The notes below the pieces were generated by a model. It saw nothing but the letters and a program-made list of their open reading frames with translations, was not told where the DNA came from and ran no database searches. The position numbers and the translations under genes were made by a program. From positions 140,749,118-140,813,117 of the forward strand of contig OX465579.1 of assembly GCA_950022655.1 (NCBI GenBank): a DNA stretch of 64,000 nucleotides, in the 5' to 3' direction. This document shows, piece after piece, positions 1 through 13,100 of the stretch (position 1 is the first letter of the stretch; each line of letters opens with the position of its first letter). The stretch comes from Alentia gelatinosa (lineage: Eukaryota; Annelida; Polychaeta; Phyllodocida; Polynoidae).

Positions 1-1018
1 GGCGGCCGTAGGGGCTTCACACAACCGGCCCTTTGCTTCACCTCCCACCCACTCACCTGTACCCGCTTGTCAGGCGGAAACCGGGGCCCGGGGGTGTGCG
101 GGAGGGGGTACCCGTACCCCCAACCTCATTCTAGATGGCTAATCTACCTATCAGTGACAATAAGAGCAAAGATATGATGAATGTACACCTCTCTTCAAGG
201 ATAGGGCGTTGGTTAGCTGGGGTAAGTGGTAGCATATCTGCAGGACACCTTCCCCCTCTCCCTCAAGCTCCATTCCTCCTTCTTTCTATTTGTAAAGAGG
301 GGAGGTAAATGATTCAAATATCCACATATATGTAGGCATTCACATGATGAACACTACTTTGCTTCTCTGAAATGGTGGCTCGCCTGAAATAAACCCAGGT
401 ACTCATGTATACTTATTTCACACAACAGCGGCGATGGTGTGACTATAGATCGTGTCACGGACATTACAAAAGCGGATGAGTCATACAGCAATCATATTCG
501 CTCCCAGGTAATAGAATATATTCCATGGTATCGATACAAACATCGAGGACATATACTTCTATGAAGACCTATATATATGTACACAAATGTATCTTGATAT
601 TAGACATATATAGAGGTAATTATAATTATGTTACGCAAACCTTTATAGGAAGTTGCTAGGTTTTTGGGAATATTACAATGATAGTTATGGTCTCTATAAG
701 AACGGGAGGCACAGAAAAACGATGCAGACTTCATACTTGTGCTCACTGCAGCTAGAGGAACGTTCGGTATGAATCGGTAAAAATTGGATTGTGAATATGT
801 AGAGGTCAGCTTTAGCAATATATACCCGTGTGGCTCTTATTTGAAATAAACGTAATTCTCAAGGGGTAACAGGACGTGTGTGATGCTCATTTATTGATAC
901 ATTTTCTTTCTTTTTTTCAAAGCAAGCACACTTTGTATTTTCCTTTCAAATATTTGGATAAGCTCCAATTGTATGATGTCAACAACGATGCTGAGCTCTT
1001 TGATCAAAACAAGGATAC
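1..1018. other. POLR2E intron 6 (partial), no recognised feature
   Basis: Runs from the exon 6 donor to the left window edge. The remaining POLR2E C-terminal exon(s) were looked for on the minus strand here and not found. AT-rich apart from a GC-rich first 130 bases. Confidence 0.5.
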
Positions 1019-1077
1019 TATCTCTCCAGCAGTTCCTTCTTCTCGTCCGGTGTCATCAGCTCGTGGTCAGGCACTAA
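1019..1077 (-). CDS. POLR2E: POLR2E coding exon 6
   Basis: 59 nt, acceptor TTGACAG and donor GTATCC. Encodes [19 protein letters not shown] plus two bases of a Tyr codon. It continues exon 5 exactly where the family has an ITEH-x-LVPEH junction. It is short and lies 17.1 kb from exon 5, so it rests on the motif match, phase and splice sites together. Confidence 0.88.
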
Positions 1078-4000
1078 CTGTCAAGTAAAACAAAAAGAAC
1101 AACATCAATATACTGTGATAACAAGCACTAAAATTACTCACGCGAGGTTTTCTAACTACTCGCCAGTCATGTTACATATTGAAAAAGGTGTTGTCTTCAC
1201 CATTAATATGTGAAGGGAGGTGATACAGTTCAGAGGGTAAGGCGTGAAACTCTGATACCACAGAGCTACGCCCAATTCCCTCTATTTTGTCACATTTGTA
1301 TGCATCGATTCACATGTATATATATTTTTCTTTTATATTATAGTAAGATAGTATCAATCGCCATCTAATGGGATTTTCCCATTTTTTAAATTTATGTACA
1401 TGTATATTGAATATACATTTGGTGATCTGTTGGAATGTATTTTTATAACCATCTGACTCTACACTTGCCGACAGGCAACACAGAAATTCCGAGACATAAG
1501 CATAATGACATTTGTATATATTGGTGTAATATGCGATATAATTTCTGTAATTTTAAAAGATAATCAAGTAATATTATAGGATGAGTGGTATGGATGATCC
1601 CATACTGAGAAATACAAACATTTTATTTAACCTAAACATTTCGGAAGGTAGCAACACAAGACAAAACCGGCTTATTCAGGAGTGGAAACCGAGCAGCTCT
1701 ATGCCCTGAGCTAATTCAATACCTCGCTGCTCATTATTGTTATCACAAGAACGCGCATAACAACCTAGCTCCACCTACAACCCTGTACGCCATGAAGATA
1801 TATAAACCAAATAAGAAGCAAGACCTTGCATCATATATCACATTTTTTCTAAATAAAATCGAATCTAGGGATAGAATTCAAATATAGATAGAAGGCGACA
1901 GCCATCTGATACCAGCTTGATATCAACACGGAAGAAGGCTCACTGAGCAGCCATGACCTTCTCAGCGAGGCGAGCGGTCAGCCGTGCGGGCCTGGCGATG
2001 GTGGTGCCTCTGGCGGCTTTATTCTGACCTAATGACGCCGATGACGACAACACGGATGAGGTTGTGCCCAAGGCGGCCTCCACGATATACATAAAATACA
2101 ATAATATGTGCCGGTCCATACGCGCAGAGTCTGCCACAGAGGAGTCGTAGATGGCTGCTGCGGTGGGCCTGAGTTAGGACGACACAGGCGGGCTTTGTGC
2201 GCGCTGCTAGGACGTTCGCAGTGCCCCCTGTCATGTATCGGCTGCATTCAAATATGGGGAGCTGTTGTTAGAGAACTTTATCTCCGTTCTGGGGATATCT
2301 GGTGAGGGGAGCCGGGATATATCTCTGTCAGTTCAGCGACACACTTCCGTGAATATATAAGCGTAAATATCCGAGCCAGAAATTCCTTGCTCCTACTGAG
2401 CAACAGGTTGCCCTTTCAGCTGCACATCCTCCAAACACCAGTCTGGGCTCATTATTATTTCCTATGCTGCACTTAGTGTAATCCACACTGCCTAAAAGTA
2501 GTACTTAATATCATTAGATTCTGACTATAGTGCGTATGAATCTCTTTTAAATTGCTCAACAGTGCCCCACTGTCAGTTTTAACCCTCACGAACGATCATC
2601 GGTTCGCAACATTCCCTAGTACCATTTGTATGCATATCGATTTCTGAGATGTTTTCTTTTCTTTTTTTTAATAATTTGTAACCAACAAATTGTCACAATA
2701 TGTCATGTAGAATTTTTGTGATTTACGAAATAATCAATTTCTTTTAACGAAAATAAAAGAAGCCAATGTTAAATACATCTGCGTTGCAAGTGTATATATG
2801 CATGAAAGAAATATTCACCTTAACATCTCTTTACGGTTCACTCGTGATTCTATACAATAGTAAATTAAAATAGTAATACATATTCCATTTCGCCTGTAGG
2901 ACTACATACTTAAGATATTAGTCATTAAATAGCATGATAATGCATTCTCCATGACCACGCGGGGTGTAATATCTGCATATGAAATCACTTTAAGACAATC
3001 AGCACACATATACAACTGAAGAACAAACGATATGTTGAAAGCTTTAAGCTACTTTACTTTCCTGGTGAAGACGGTTGTTCCTCAAATCCCTGACTGTGTT
3101 AAGGTGGAAAATCTATTGTGCACATGAAGCCCCATACCTCAATAGGATATTATGATTTACTGATAATCGAATATGCAGCACAAATAAACCCAGGGACACA
3201 TTTCTAAATCTATTTCACTGAACAAATTGTTTCTCTTTTTGCATCTTCCTCATAGTTTTTCTATCAGTTAATCAAAATTCAGGTATTGACAAAAGCTGTC
3301 GCACAAGGACACTACCCATCTCATTTATTAAGTTCTAATCTCTTAATCCTTTATAGGAAATCAATGGTCAGCGGTGTTGTCTCGAACGCACATGTAGAAA
3401 TACACTGTACATATAAAACGACGGTAGAACTGTTTTGAACATATCAAAACAAACTGAGCGGTATCCTTTGTGGCATGGGTGCAGTCTTTGTTAGGAACGA
3501 TACAGGTAGAATGGGGCTTTTACTACAGATAAGACGGTTTCTTAATTAACTATCTTTTTATTTTGTAATGTTTTTTCTTTTGCATGCTCCCCAATCTACT
3601 AACAAACAAAGGATTCCGACCTTGTCCTGCCGGACTTCAAAAGTGCCATGTCTTTTATTCGACCCTTGTGAGGGTGCCTTGGTCTAGGGAAGAGGCACGA
3701 TCCCTAATTCAATACATCACCCAAATTCCTGACTGTTATAATCCTTTGATGAGACGTGGCACTAACACCTCTAACCCAGCTAGATGCTACCTCAGAAATG
3801 ACCGTTTGAAAAAAAGTATCATATGTACACATCCACATGCGCAATTGCATGACTAAACCTTAACCATACCAAACCTAATTATTTCCGGTCCATTACCCAT
3901 ACCTAGCATCACTTATACCGCATCATGTCCACACTTGGTGCCACTTCCAACACTCCACCATGTCTACTCCAAACATCCCCAATCCCAGCCTACGATCTAT

Positions 4001-4121
4001 ACATGCCACCGCCATACGCACTCCACCATGACTAACACTTGGTACTAATCATTCCAACCCACCATTTCCAAAGTTAATACCACCACTGCCAACCGACGAT
4101 TCCCACGCTAAACGCCTCCAC

Positions 4122-4152
<31 letters not shown>

Positions 4153-7100
4153 ACCCACCCCCAAATTCTAAAACCTGAGCATTATTGGGTGAGAATATCA
4201 CGCTCATCTTCAGACCCATCCTAGATAGTTGGCCGCTATCCTGGCCACCCCACCTGGCATTAAGTTCTCACCATGGACGCTAGGCTCAACCCTAAGGTAG
4301 CGGGCGTGCACCAAAGCCGCACCCGGTCTGCACACCCGGGCGCCCCTCCACCCTCGACCCACGTGCCTGCCGCTGCACCTTCACAGGCTTGGACGTCTTC
4401 CAGCGCGCCCGTCACCCCGGCAAACACAACGTTGCCATGGCAATATCTTTTCATGAAGCATCAGGATAATCTATGCTAATGAAGTATGAAATGCAATGCA
4501 GGACGGATACCTCCTTAAAAAACAGCTAGATCCGCAATTTCTGCCCAACCCCATCTTAGTCGAGCTGCTGGACGCTTGCCAGCAGTCGGCCTGGAAAATG
4601 GCGGTAATGACCCGATGCACTGCACTGGGAATGGAAATATGGCCAAATAAAATACGGAAGAAAAAAAGAGACTTTCACGCCATCTAAATATTTTAGTGCA
4701 TTTCAAACATTTTCCAACCAGTGAACCTTAAGATGATGTAAAGAGGTTTTTTTCTAATTCTTGGGGAAGGCTTTGTTGAAAGTTGATTCTCCCGAGTATT
4801 GGCGTTCGTGTGGTATCTGTACATAGCGGAGGCGTACTTAAGGCTCTATATATATATATATATATATGTATATACTGTACTTCACGCGTCTATCTTCTTG
4901 GTGGAAAACAATCTACATGTCGGTCCCTTTGTACCAGACTGCAGAAAGACTTCGGGTGCTCATACCAACTGTCTGAGCTTCGCCAGCTTGCACCCTGCTG
5001 ACATCTAGCGTAATGCAGAAACTCTTCTTACATCTCATATTTTCTTCGATTACTCTTAAATCAATATTTTTTAACTCTTAAATCAATAAAGGTTCAAACA
5101 ATGGTAGAAACATTTCGAAATTAAATAGGAATAAGGAGCTCTGGTGTCAATATGAATATAACCTTGTTTTGACTTGTGAAATAATTCTTGTCATATAATA
5201 TACAGCTATCCCGATACTATTTAACTCAAAATGTCCAGACTGTCGATGCGAAAAACTGAAACGCCAAATCTTCACCAGTTCAGGTATGAAAGTTACGCCA
5301 TTGGCATCGGCACATGGTGGGGAGAGGGGGATATTTTATAAGGGAGTGACTAGAAGAAGTAACGTTAGGGCTGTGTTTTTTTGTGGGTTTTTTTAGCAGT
5401 AAGAGTCAACTTTTTCTTTCCATTTAAACAGGGTGCCTCACCTGGACCAGCTAATGTTATAAAACTGGAGATAGTAAGGTTGTGGAAGAGATTCAACCGA
5501 AACATGTTTTTAGTTATTCAAAGAAACATGTAGATGAAAACAGGCATTGTGATCTATCAGTGAATCGACAATACGCAAACATATTATGATTTTGATGGCG
5601 AATATGCAGTCCTGGCCTGTTTGTAATTTGTAAGCATCTAATTTCAGATTACAATCTTTTGTTACTAAATGTTAGGTGTTTCTTCAGGGTTTTAAATAAC
5701 TTGCTAATTTCTTACTCGATTTTACAAATCAAAACATCATCGTATAGCAATCTCATTAATACATATAAGCTGAAGTTTTGAGCAAGAATGCTGGACAGAG
5801 TTATAGAGAAAGGCCTAAACCACCAAAGCAGTAGCAGTCTGCAATTTGGCCAGATGTAGAATACTACTAAACAGTGGCGCCCACTGGTGTGTAATTGACA
5901 AAACAATCTGTTGGGAATCTTATATATGTAGGAATCTATTAACATGACGGCCCAGTACTCTAATATATGAATACAGGTCTAAATGTAAATATTTAGATTC
6001 TTGGGTAAGTGATAAGATGGGTTACCCTCAACATATCTAAAATTTTGAGGGGCCAGATTGTTGTCGGACCTGTGCTCAACACAAGCCTCTCGCCCAACCA
6101 ATAGGTTAAAACTAAACAGGTCAGAGATTCGCTTTGCCGGCAAGGTAACATAGCCAAATACGGCATCAACCCAAAGGCTACACAGGAAATTATTATGGCT
6201 CATGACTTTTGGTACACGTGAATCGTCGTCACTGATCGATTTAAATCATATCCAAATGTTATCCGAATAATATATGAATTTTCATTGTAAATATGACGAT
6301 TTGAATCAACAGAAATATGAAAAATAATGTAAATCACTCTTGAAAGCAAATCTTTATAGCGTACATTTTTTTTCTTTCCGTCATATTCTGGGATTGTTTT
6401 TAGAACTCAAAATGACACTATTTGTCCCCATTTGATGTACGTCTCACACCAAACTGGAACCGTCTACTTTTAAATATGAGAAACATACTTTCACACAAGG
6501 ACTTTAAAGTATTTCTAAAATACAGAGGGTTGAACAGTGTGTCATAAGGCACCCTGGATTATTCTATGATTTAACATAACTACAATATTTAAAAGTCGCT
6601 GACTTCCATTAATCTAGCGAATAGTAGGAGTTTTAAACAGTGATTGGCTTCCACCAGGATAAGTGGCCCTATATCCAAGGAATATGAACTATTTCATTAT
6701 GCAATATGTATGTATGAACTTATAAGGGTGTTGTTCCCAACAATATTGCGCTATCATCAATTAAAATTGATCATAAAGCTGTAATACTGATCGCAAGTAA
6801 GAAGTCGTGTATTACTGGTCTGGTATTAAAACCAATAAAATTATTTTTTTACTGAGAATTGGCAAGTCTAAATAAAAGATTTTAAAAAAGACATCCCTAC
6901 AAGATTAGTCAACCTTTTTTTGACAACGTAGCTTTCTAATTCAGGAAACTGGACAGTCTATGGACTATAACAATGTGTGGCTGTTAACAACAAATGACAA
7001 GGAAAAGACATGAATCATAATGCCAGTGTTACATGAGTGTTCAACTCTGGCCTTCAGTAGCAATAACACCAGCCAACTACATTCCTTTTTTTGACATTTT

Positions 7101-10100
7101 TTCTGTTAAAAGTGAAACGAAGGCCTTTCTTCATTCAACATAAAATACAAAGTAATTAGTTCTGGGATGTAATTGTTCTCTACTTGAGTTTAGTGGAAAT
7201 CCGCCGACAAACCATAGTTACCAGACATAATACCATGCCATTAAACAATTTAAAAGGTGAGAAACTGGTGGGAAGCCAGACACACTCCATGGCAAAACAC
7301 AATTGGCTATTCTAATGTTTTTTAATTGAATGGACAAATATTAGTAGTGGTTAAGGATTCACCTGATTTCTTAATGTGCCTAATTCTGTTCAATATTATG
7401 TCTAGTGACGATATATTCTATGAGTGACGAGTACCGAATTTCATAATCGGGTTAGCTTTATGGTCATACGGTCTGTTTTTCCGAGTTTGAAATGAGTGTG
7501 AGATGGCTCCGGTTTTATTAACTAAAAAGAAATGTATATGTTTCATATGAAATAGATGGTGTTATTGCTGAATGTCTTTGTCATCATCAAATTTCTTAGA
7601 AACTAACTTCAAATTTTTCTGTGGGTGTTTTTGTCTTACATTATAATACTGCCTGCCAGTAACATATGCTTTTAATTGAGAAATCACTTACAGTATGACG
7701 ATTTGCATGTTATCTGAGTCTCTAAAAACAGATTCTACCAAAAGGCATGTCTTGACGGTTAGAAATTCTCCACTAAGATACAATAACCATTGAATAACAT
7801 CTGCTGTTTTCACAAAAGCAAACTTGGGAATCGTTGATAAAGAGGAAAGTCACTCATATTCAATTGATATCGCTCATTATACGAGATTTACTTTAACGGA
7901 AAATAACACGATTAGTTACAACGCTGTGGGAAAACCGGATCTCAGGTTTAATTACACATCACTGTCTATCATTTAAGCATATGTCTGTAGTCACACATCT
8001 GCACTGCATATCTCTGAACTTAAATTGGCCCAATTACTGAATATATTCAAAATAACACAAAATTTAGAAAATCCTCTTCAAAAATAAGAATATATTTAGT
8101 ACATAGAAGCAAGCGGGAAATTAATATCTATCACAATCAATGTGATTTAAAAACATATCAGGTTGGGGGTTGGGGAGTTGGGGGAGGGCGGTTACAGATA
8201 AACGGTATTCTCGCAGACAGGCAGATGGGAACAATTTCTAAAGAAAGAATTCGTTATTCACTGAGAGATCTTATCACCTAGTCTTTTGAAATGAGTTCAT
8301 TGTAACATATGTGTGACACATATCCAAACAAATAACAATATATATGTTAAGACATAATAACATCGCCATAATATCATATCACCATCTCATTTAATAAATA
8401 AGAGTCTGTAGCGGTTCTTTTGATACTACCAACTAGAAGCACTTGAAATCTATCATCTTCAAGCAAAGATACGTCCTAAGTTTTATGAATTGGGTCTCTG
8501 AGTAAAACAAAAGGCAAATACTGTCTAACACTTTGTGACGTAGTCTGTGTTCTTTCCACCAGGGATGTCAGTTAGGGTCAATAATGGAAATGGAAATATT
8601 TTGCTACTTACTACTACTTTTCTATTTACATGATTGAGGCTCAATTAATATCATCTTGCTTTATACAAGAAAAAATAATGAAAATGAAAATATGGATTTC
8701 CATTCACCTCTTGCACATAAGCGTGGCGCTGTGGTCGCCGTGATAACAGGTTGCGCTGGGCTTATGTGACAGCGCCCCACTAGCTGAAAACTAGCGTTGC
8801 GGTGCTTACCGTAATCAAAAACGAGGCGTGATACCTGATGTGGCTGCTCAGCGCAGTGGGTGCCTATGTGTATAGGTTCAAATTCGCAGACACAGCCCAT
8901 ATTTTTCACAGTTTGCTTTTCTATCACACCTCCTGTGGCATAACACCTGAGTGGAGAGACTTGACATCTTTAACAAGGTGTGAAAACACTGCACTCGGCC
9001 ACATTATAGCTGCTATAGTAAAGTCCAGCATGATCTGGGCAAAACTGGTTAGATAAAAAGAAACTGATAGTGGCTTCAGAAGCATACGCACCAAGTTAAC
9101 TAAAAATGTAATTTGTCGTTGTGTCATGATTAACAGGCTAATCTTAATAGATAAAACATTGTTGAAAAGTTAAAACTTGGGCATATTCATTGGTATAATT
9201 TCAGCGGCTTCAAAACCGAGGTTTACGTATTTGTACGAAAACACTCATTGGTGAGTTATCGATATCGCGTCTTCATACTGTTTGTAATGTGCAGACTCTA
9301 GAAAATAGGAGAACTTATATGGGCCTACTAAACATAAGGAAATTTGCTCAAAAACTCATCCCACATACTGAACCGCAAAACAAGAGGCCAAGGGAAAATA
9401 ACTATCAAACTTCAAAGACCCAAGACTTCTTTTTTTAAAAAGAGCCCGATGTATATGTCAATGACCCCGTGGAATGAGTTGCCTAAAGAAATCCAAATTG
9501 GTACCATTAAGGAATATAAGACCTTTATAAAGCGTAAATACTATGTGTAAAGATATCTTATCACGGTTATAATCTATATTTACATTATTTACCATTCCCA
9601 TCTTCCATTGCTCATATTGTATATATTTTGTAATTATTCCTCAGAGAAACATGTTTCGTATGAGATTCTATATAACTGTTCACCGGAACGGCCATAATAA
9701 CTGCTATGCAGAGGTCCGTCTATGTACAACCTTTTCTGTGCAATAAATTAAAAAAAAACCAAAAAAAACCTATGTTATGGCTTAGATTTCCAGTCATAGA
9801 TTGAACATCCGAATTATTTAGGTAAATAAAAAACCCAAAAACATTTTACCTTCCTGTTTCAGAGTGATTTAATGGAAAATCTATTGCAATGACCTATAGA
9901 AATTAACATCCTACCTTCATAGGCATTTCAATATGATAAAAATGATACAAGTATTACCAGGTTGTGATAGATATTTCCCGAGATATTGGACTATTAAGAC
10001 AGATGACAAAATATCCAAAAGAGTGCTAAAATGTGATTTTCTGATATCTATCTCTGAGGACAGGAAGGTAACATGTTTTAGTATGTTTTACCTCACAAAT

Positions 10101-13100
10101 TCAGATGTTCAACCTATCAAAGAAATCTTATCCAAGGTATAGGTTTATGATGTATCGTACCAACAAATAGGCAAGAACCCCTATTGACCCTTTGCCGGTG
10201 GTTGTAATACTGACTATAAAATAATGACTGCAAAACTAGAAGTTCTTTGGCTAGGTTATCACAATATTTGATAATGTTTCAAGTCTGATATAATTATAAA
10301 CCTGTTACAGAAGAAAATTAAAAAGATAAAGTGTACAGGGAAACAAATATTGCACTTGTAAAATATTGTGATCTTTGACAACTTTGTCATCTGTCATAAT
10401 GCTCCATTACCTCAAGAAATATCTATCACAGCCTGGCAATATAGGTATCATATAAAACATCTTGAAGTACCTAAGAAGATGGGGTGTTTATTTCTATAGG
10501 TCATCGCATTAGATTTGTCATCAAATCACTGTGAAGACAGGAAGGTAACAGGTTTTAGTGTTTTACCTAAAACAATACCGATGTTCAATCTTTGACAGAA
10601 AATCTTACTCATAACACAGGTATATCATATATAGTACCAACAGATAGGCCTTAGTCTCGGCTTTCTAACAATGTTTTCTAACAATGTTTTCTGCAATTAA
10701 TAATTTTTTTTAATTTCGGGTATATAGTAAATATATAACGTCCAGCCATGCTGTACAATCTACAGAACTTGATGGTAATCTACAGTTTGCACGGAACTCG
10801 GCGTAAACGCCTCGGTCCGTACAAACTGTAAATTACCATCTCGTTCTGTGAATTGTACAGCATGGTCAGGACGTTCTATATAATTACCACCGAAGGTGGC
10901 ACAGCTGCTCGGTGGACATATATATTCACGATGAAAAAATATTCAATGGCGTATGTAAAGCTTGTAAGTTTTTCATATATCCGTAAATGTTAATTCAGTG
11001 GCTTATTATGAATTGTATTCTAATTGTAGGGGACCCGTGCAAGTCTACTAAGGTTTGGCACGTCTACTACACCTTTTTAAGTATAGCCGGGGGAGCCGAG
11101 TGAGCTGTCTGGCAGGTCTATGAGACTAGTTTACCAGCCGCTTGCGAGGTCACCAGCCGCTTGCTATTCCTGACACCGTGTTGGGACCAGTCTAAATGGG
11201 TTTTCCAGCTCCCAGGTTGGTACCCAGCAGAATGGACTGGTCCTGAAGGGTAAGCAGGGAACTAGTGGGATCAACTGGTCTGCTAGGTACCAGGCTTACA
11301 TAGAATACCCAGTGAGGAACCAGCAAGGTTCTTGCACATGCTCAGTGAGGACATGGGCTGTATACAAGCAGCCTGCTGTGGCTTACTGAGAGACACTGGG
11401 GTGTGGAGGGATTACGTGCGGTCCCTCTAAAGGGCTCTGTCTATGCTCTCCACCTAAGGGAGCTAGCTTTCCGGACTAGCAGTTGGCCAAATCGTGTCCC
11501 CTAGAAAGGTATCCCAGTTCTCTAGGAGGAGAAGACTACTCGTAATACTCGTAGTAGAAGCAATGTATGTTTAAAATCTGATAGGATTTTCAGTAGTTTT
11601 TATTATAGATCACTATACTCTCGTGGCACAAAACTTTGGGCCAAACTAGGCTCGTCAGTACAGAATATTAAAGTGTTTAAAGAGTTCAAAAAGGAAGTCA
11701 AGTTAAAATATTCCTGTTATGACTGGCGCACATAGGCTAAATGACGTTGACCAAGCTCTCTTCCTTCACCTCTTCATCCTATCACTTATCATCTTCTTTT
11801 TTATTTCTTTTTTATAATGCAATGTAATAATGTGTTTACATGTTTTCCTTGATCCCATACGCAGTTGCGGTGGAAGATCTTACTTTTGTAAGAACCGTTT
11901 CTTCATGAATAAAAAAGAAAAAGAAAAAAAAGGTTGCCTGTTGGGTCTCCTTTCCGGATAGAGTTCTGGAGTACCGGGAGGAAATCAGGGTGGCCCTCGA
12001 GGGCAGAGCAATGGTGCTGGGTGGTTGTGGTAAAACACAACTGCGGGTTTGCGGGTGGGACCAGCACCGAGATGGCATTCTGGACCAAAATCGTGGTGGT
12101 GCTCGGGAGGAGCTTTGGCTGGACCTGACACCAAGCCACTACATAATGTTCAAAATGAATTAAGATCTATGAGGTGGTCCTAATTGCGGAGTCCATCGCA
12201 AATAAATGCAATGCATTATAGTAGCAACGAGAATGAGAAATTAGAAGCAATACTTAAGGTTTTTTGCTAGGCTGCACTATGTGCAGAACGATGAGAGTAA
12301 AAGGAATCTTTTGAATTTTTTAAGAAAGTCCCATTATTAGCTGAGATATCTAAAAAATACACAATTGTTTGACCATTAGAATAAGTCAGACATTGAGCAG
12401 CTCGTCTATGGGGCTTTAGCATAGGGGTCAACAGGACCCATGGACCTCAGATTATGTGAAATTATCATTAATACTAAGTTATCTTTGTAAATAATCTCAT
12501 TTTGTACCTGATATTTTGCATTTTAAGGTATTTGGACACGCTGAATATGATGCTGATACTAATTTACATGGATTTTCGATTTGTAATTCCTAATTTGCAT
12601 ATTAATTAAGACAAATTAGGTGTTATGTAGAAAGAAATTGCTGTATTTGCCACATGAATCCCACTTACAATCCTATGATAACAATCTTACCACATAAATC
12701 CATTGTAACTAACATAATCAGCATCTCAGGATGATATTCCATGTAAATCATTATCAATTTGCATATGTAATTGGTAATTAGTGTATCACTTATGACGATT
12801 CAGGTGTTATGAGGACAAAAATACTGTATTTTCCACATTTATCCCACTTACTATCATACAATCCCAATACCTATCCCATGAATCCATTGTAGCTAATAGA
12901 ATTTCCATCTTAGGGTAATATTTCATGTAAATCATTGCTAATTTGCATATTAGTTAATAACAGATTATGTGAAATTATGACTAATATTCCTGATTCTTCT
13001 TTGATATTCATAATCTCTGCCATTCTGTATTATAAGGTAACTAGGCATACTAAAGCTCATGATGGTATCAACTTCCATGTAATATGCATATATAATAGCT

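Noticed and set aside
1205..1280. Minus-strand tRNA-like segment GGGCGTAGCTCTGTGGTA
   Set aside because: Only the 5' half resembles a tRNA; no anticodon arm or T loop.
1940..2247. Ala/Arg-rich minus-strand ORF ending [11 protein letters not shown], preceded by an acceptor-like GTCATTAG
   Set aside because: Looked exon-like, but the polypyrimidine tract is poor and the peptide matches no family I know; does not fit the missing POLR2E C-terminus.
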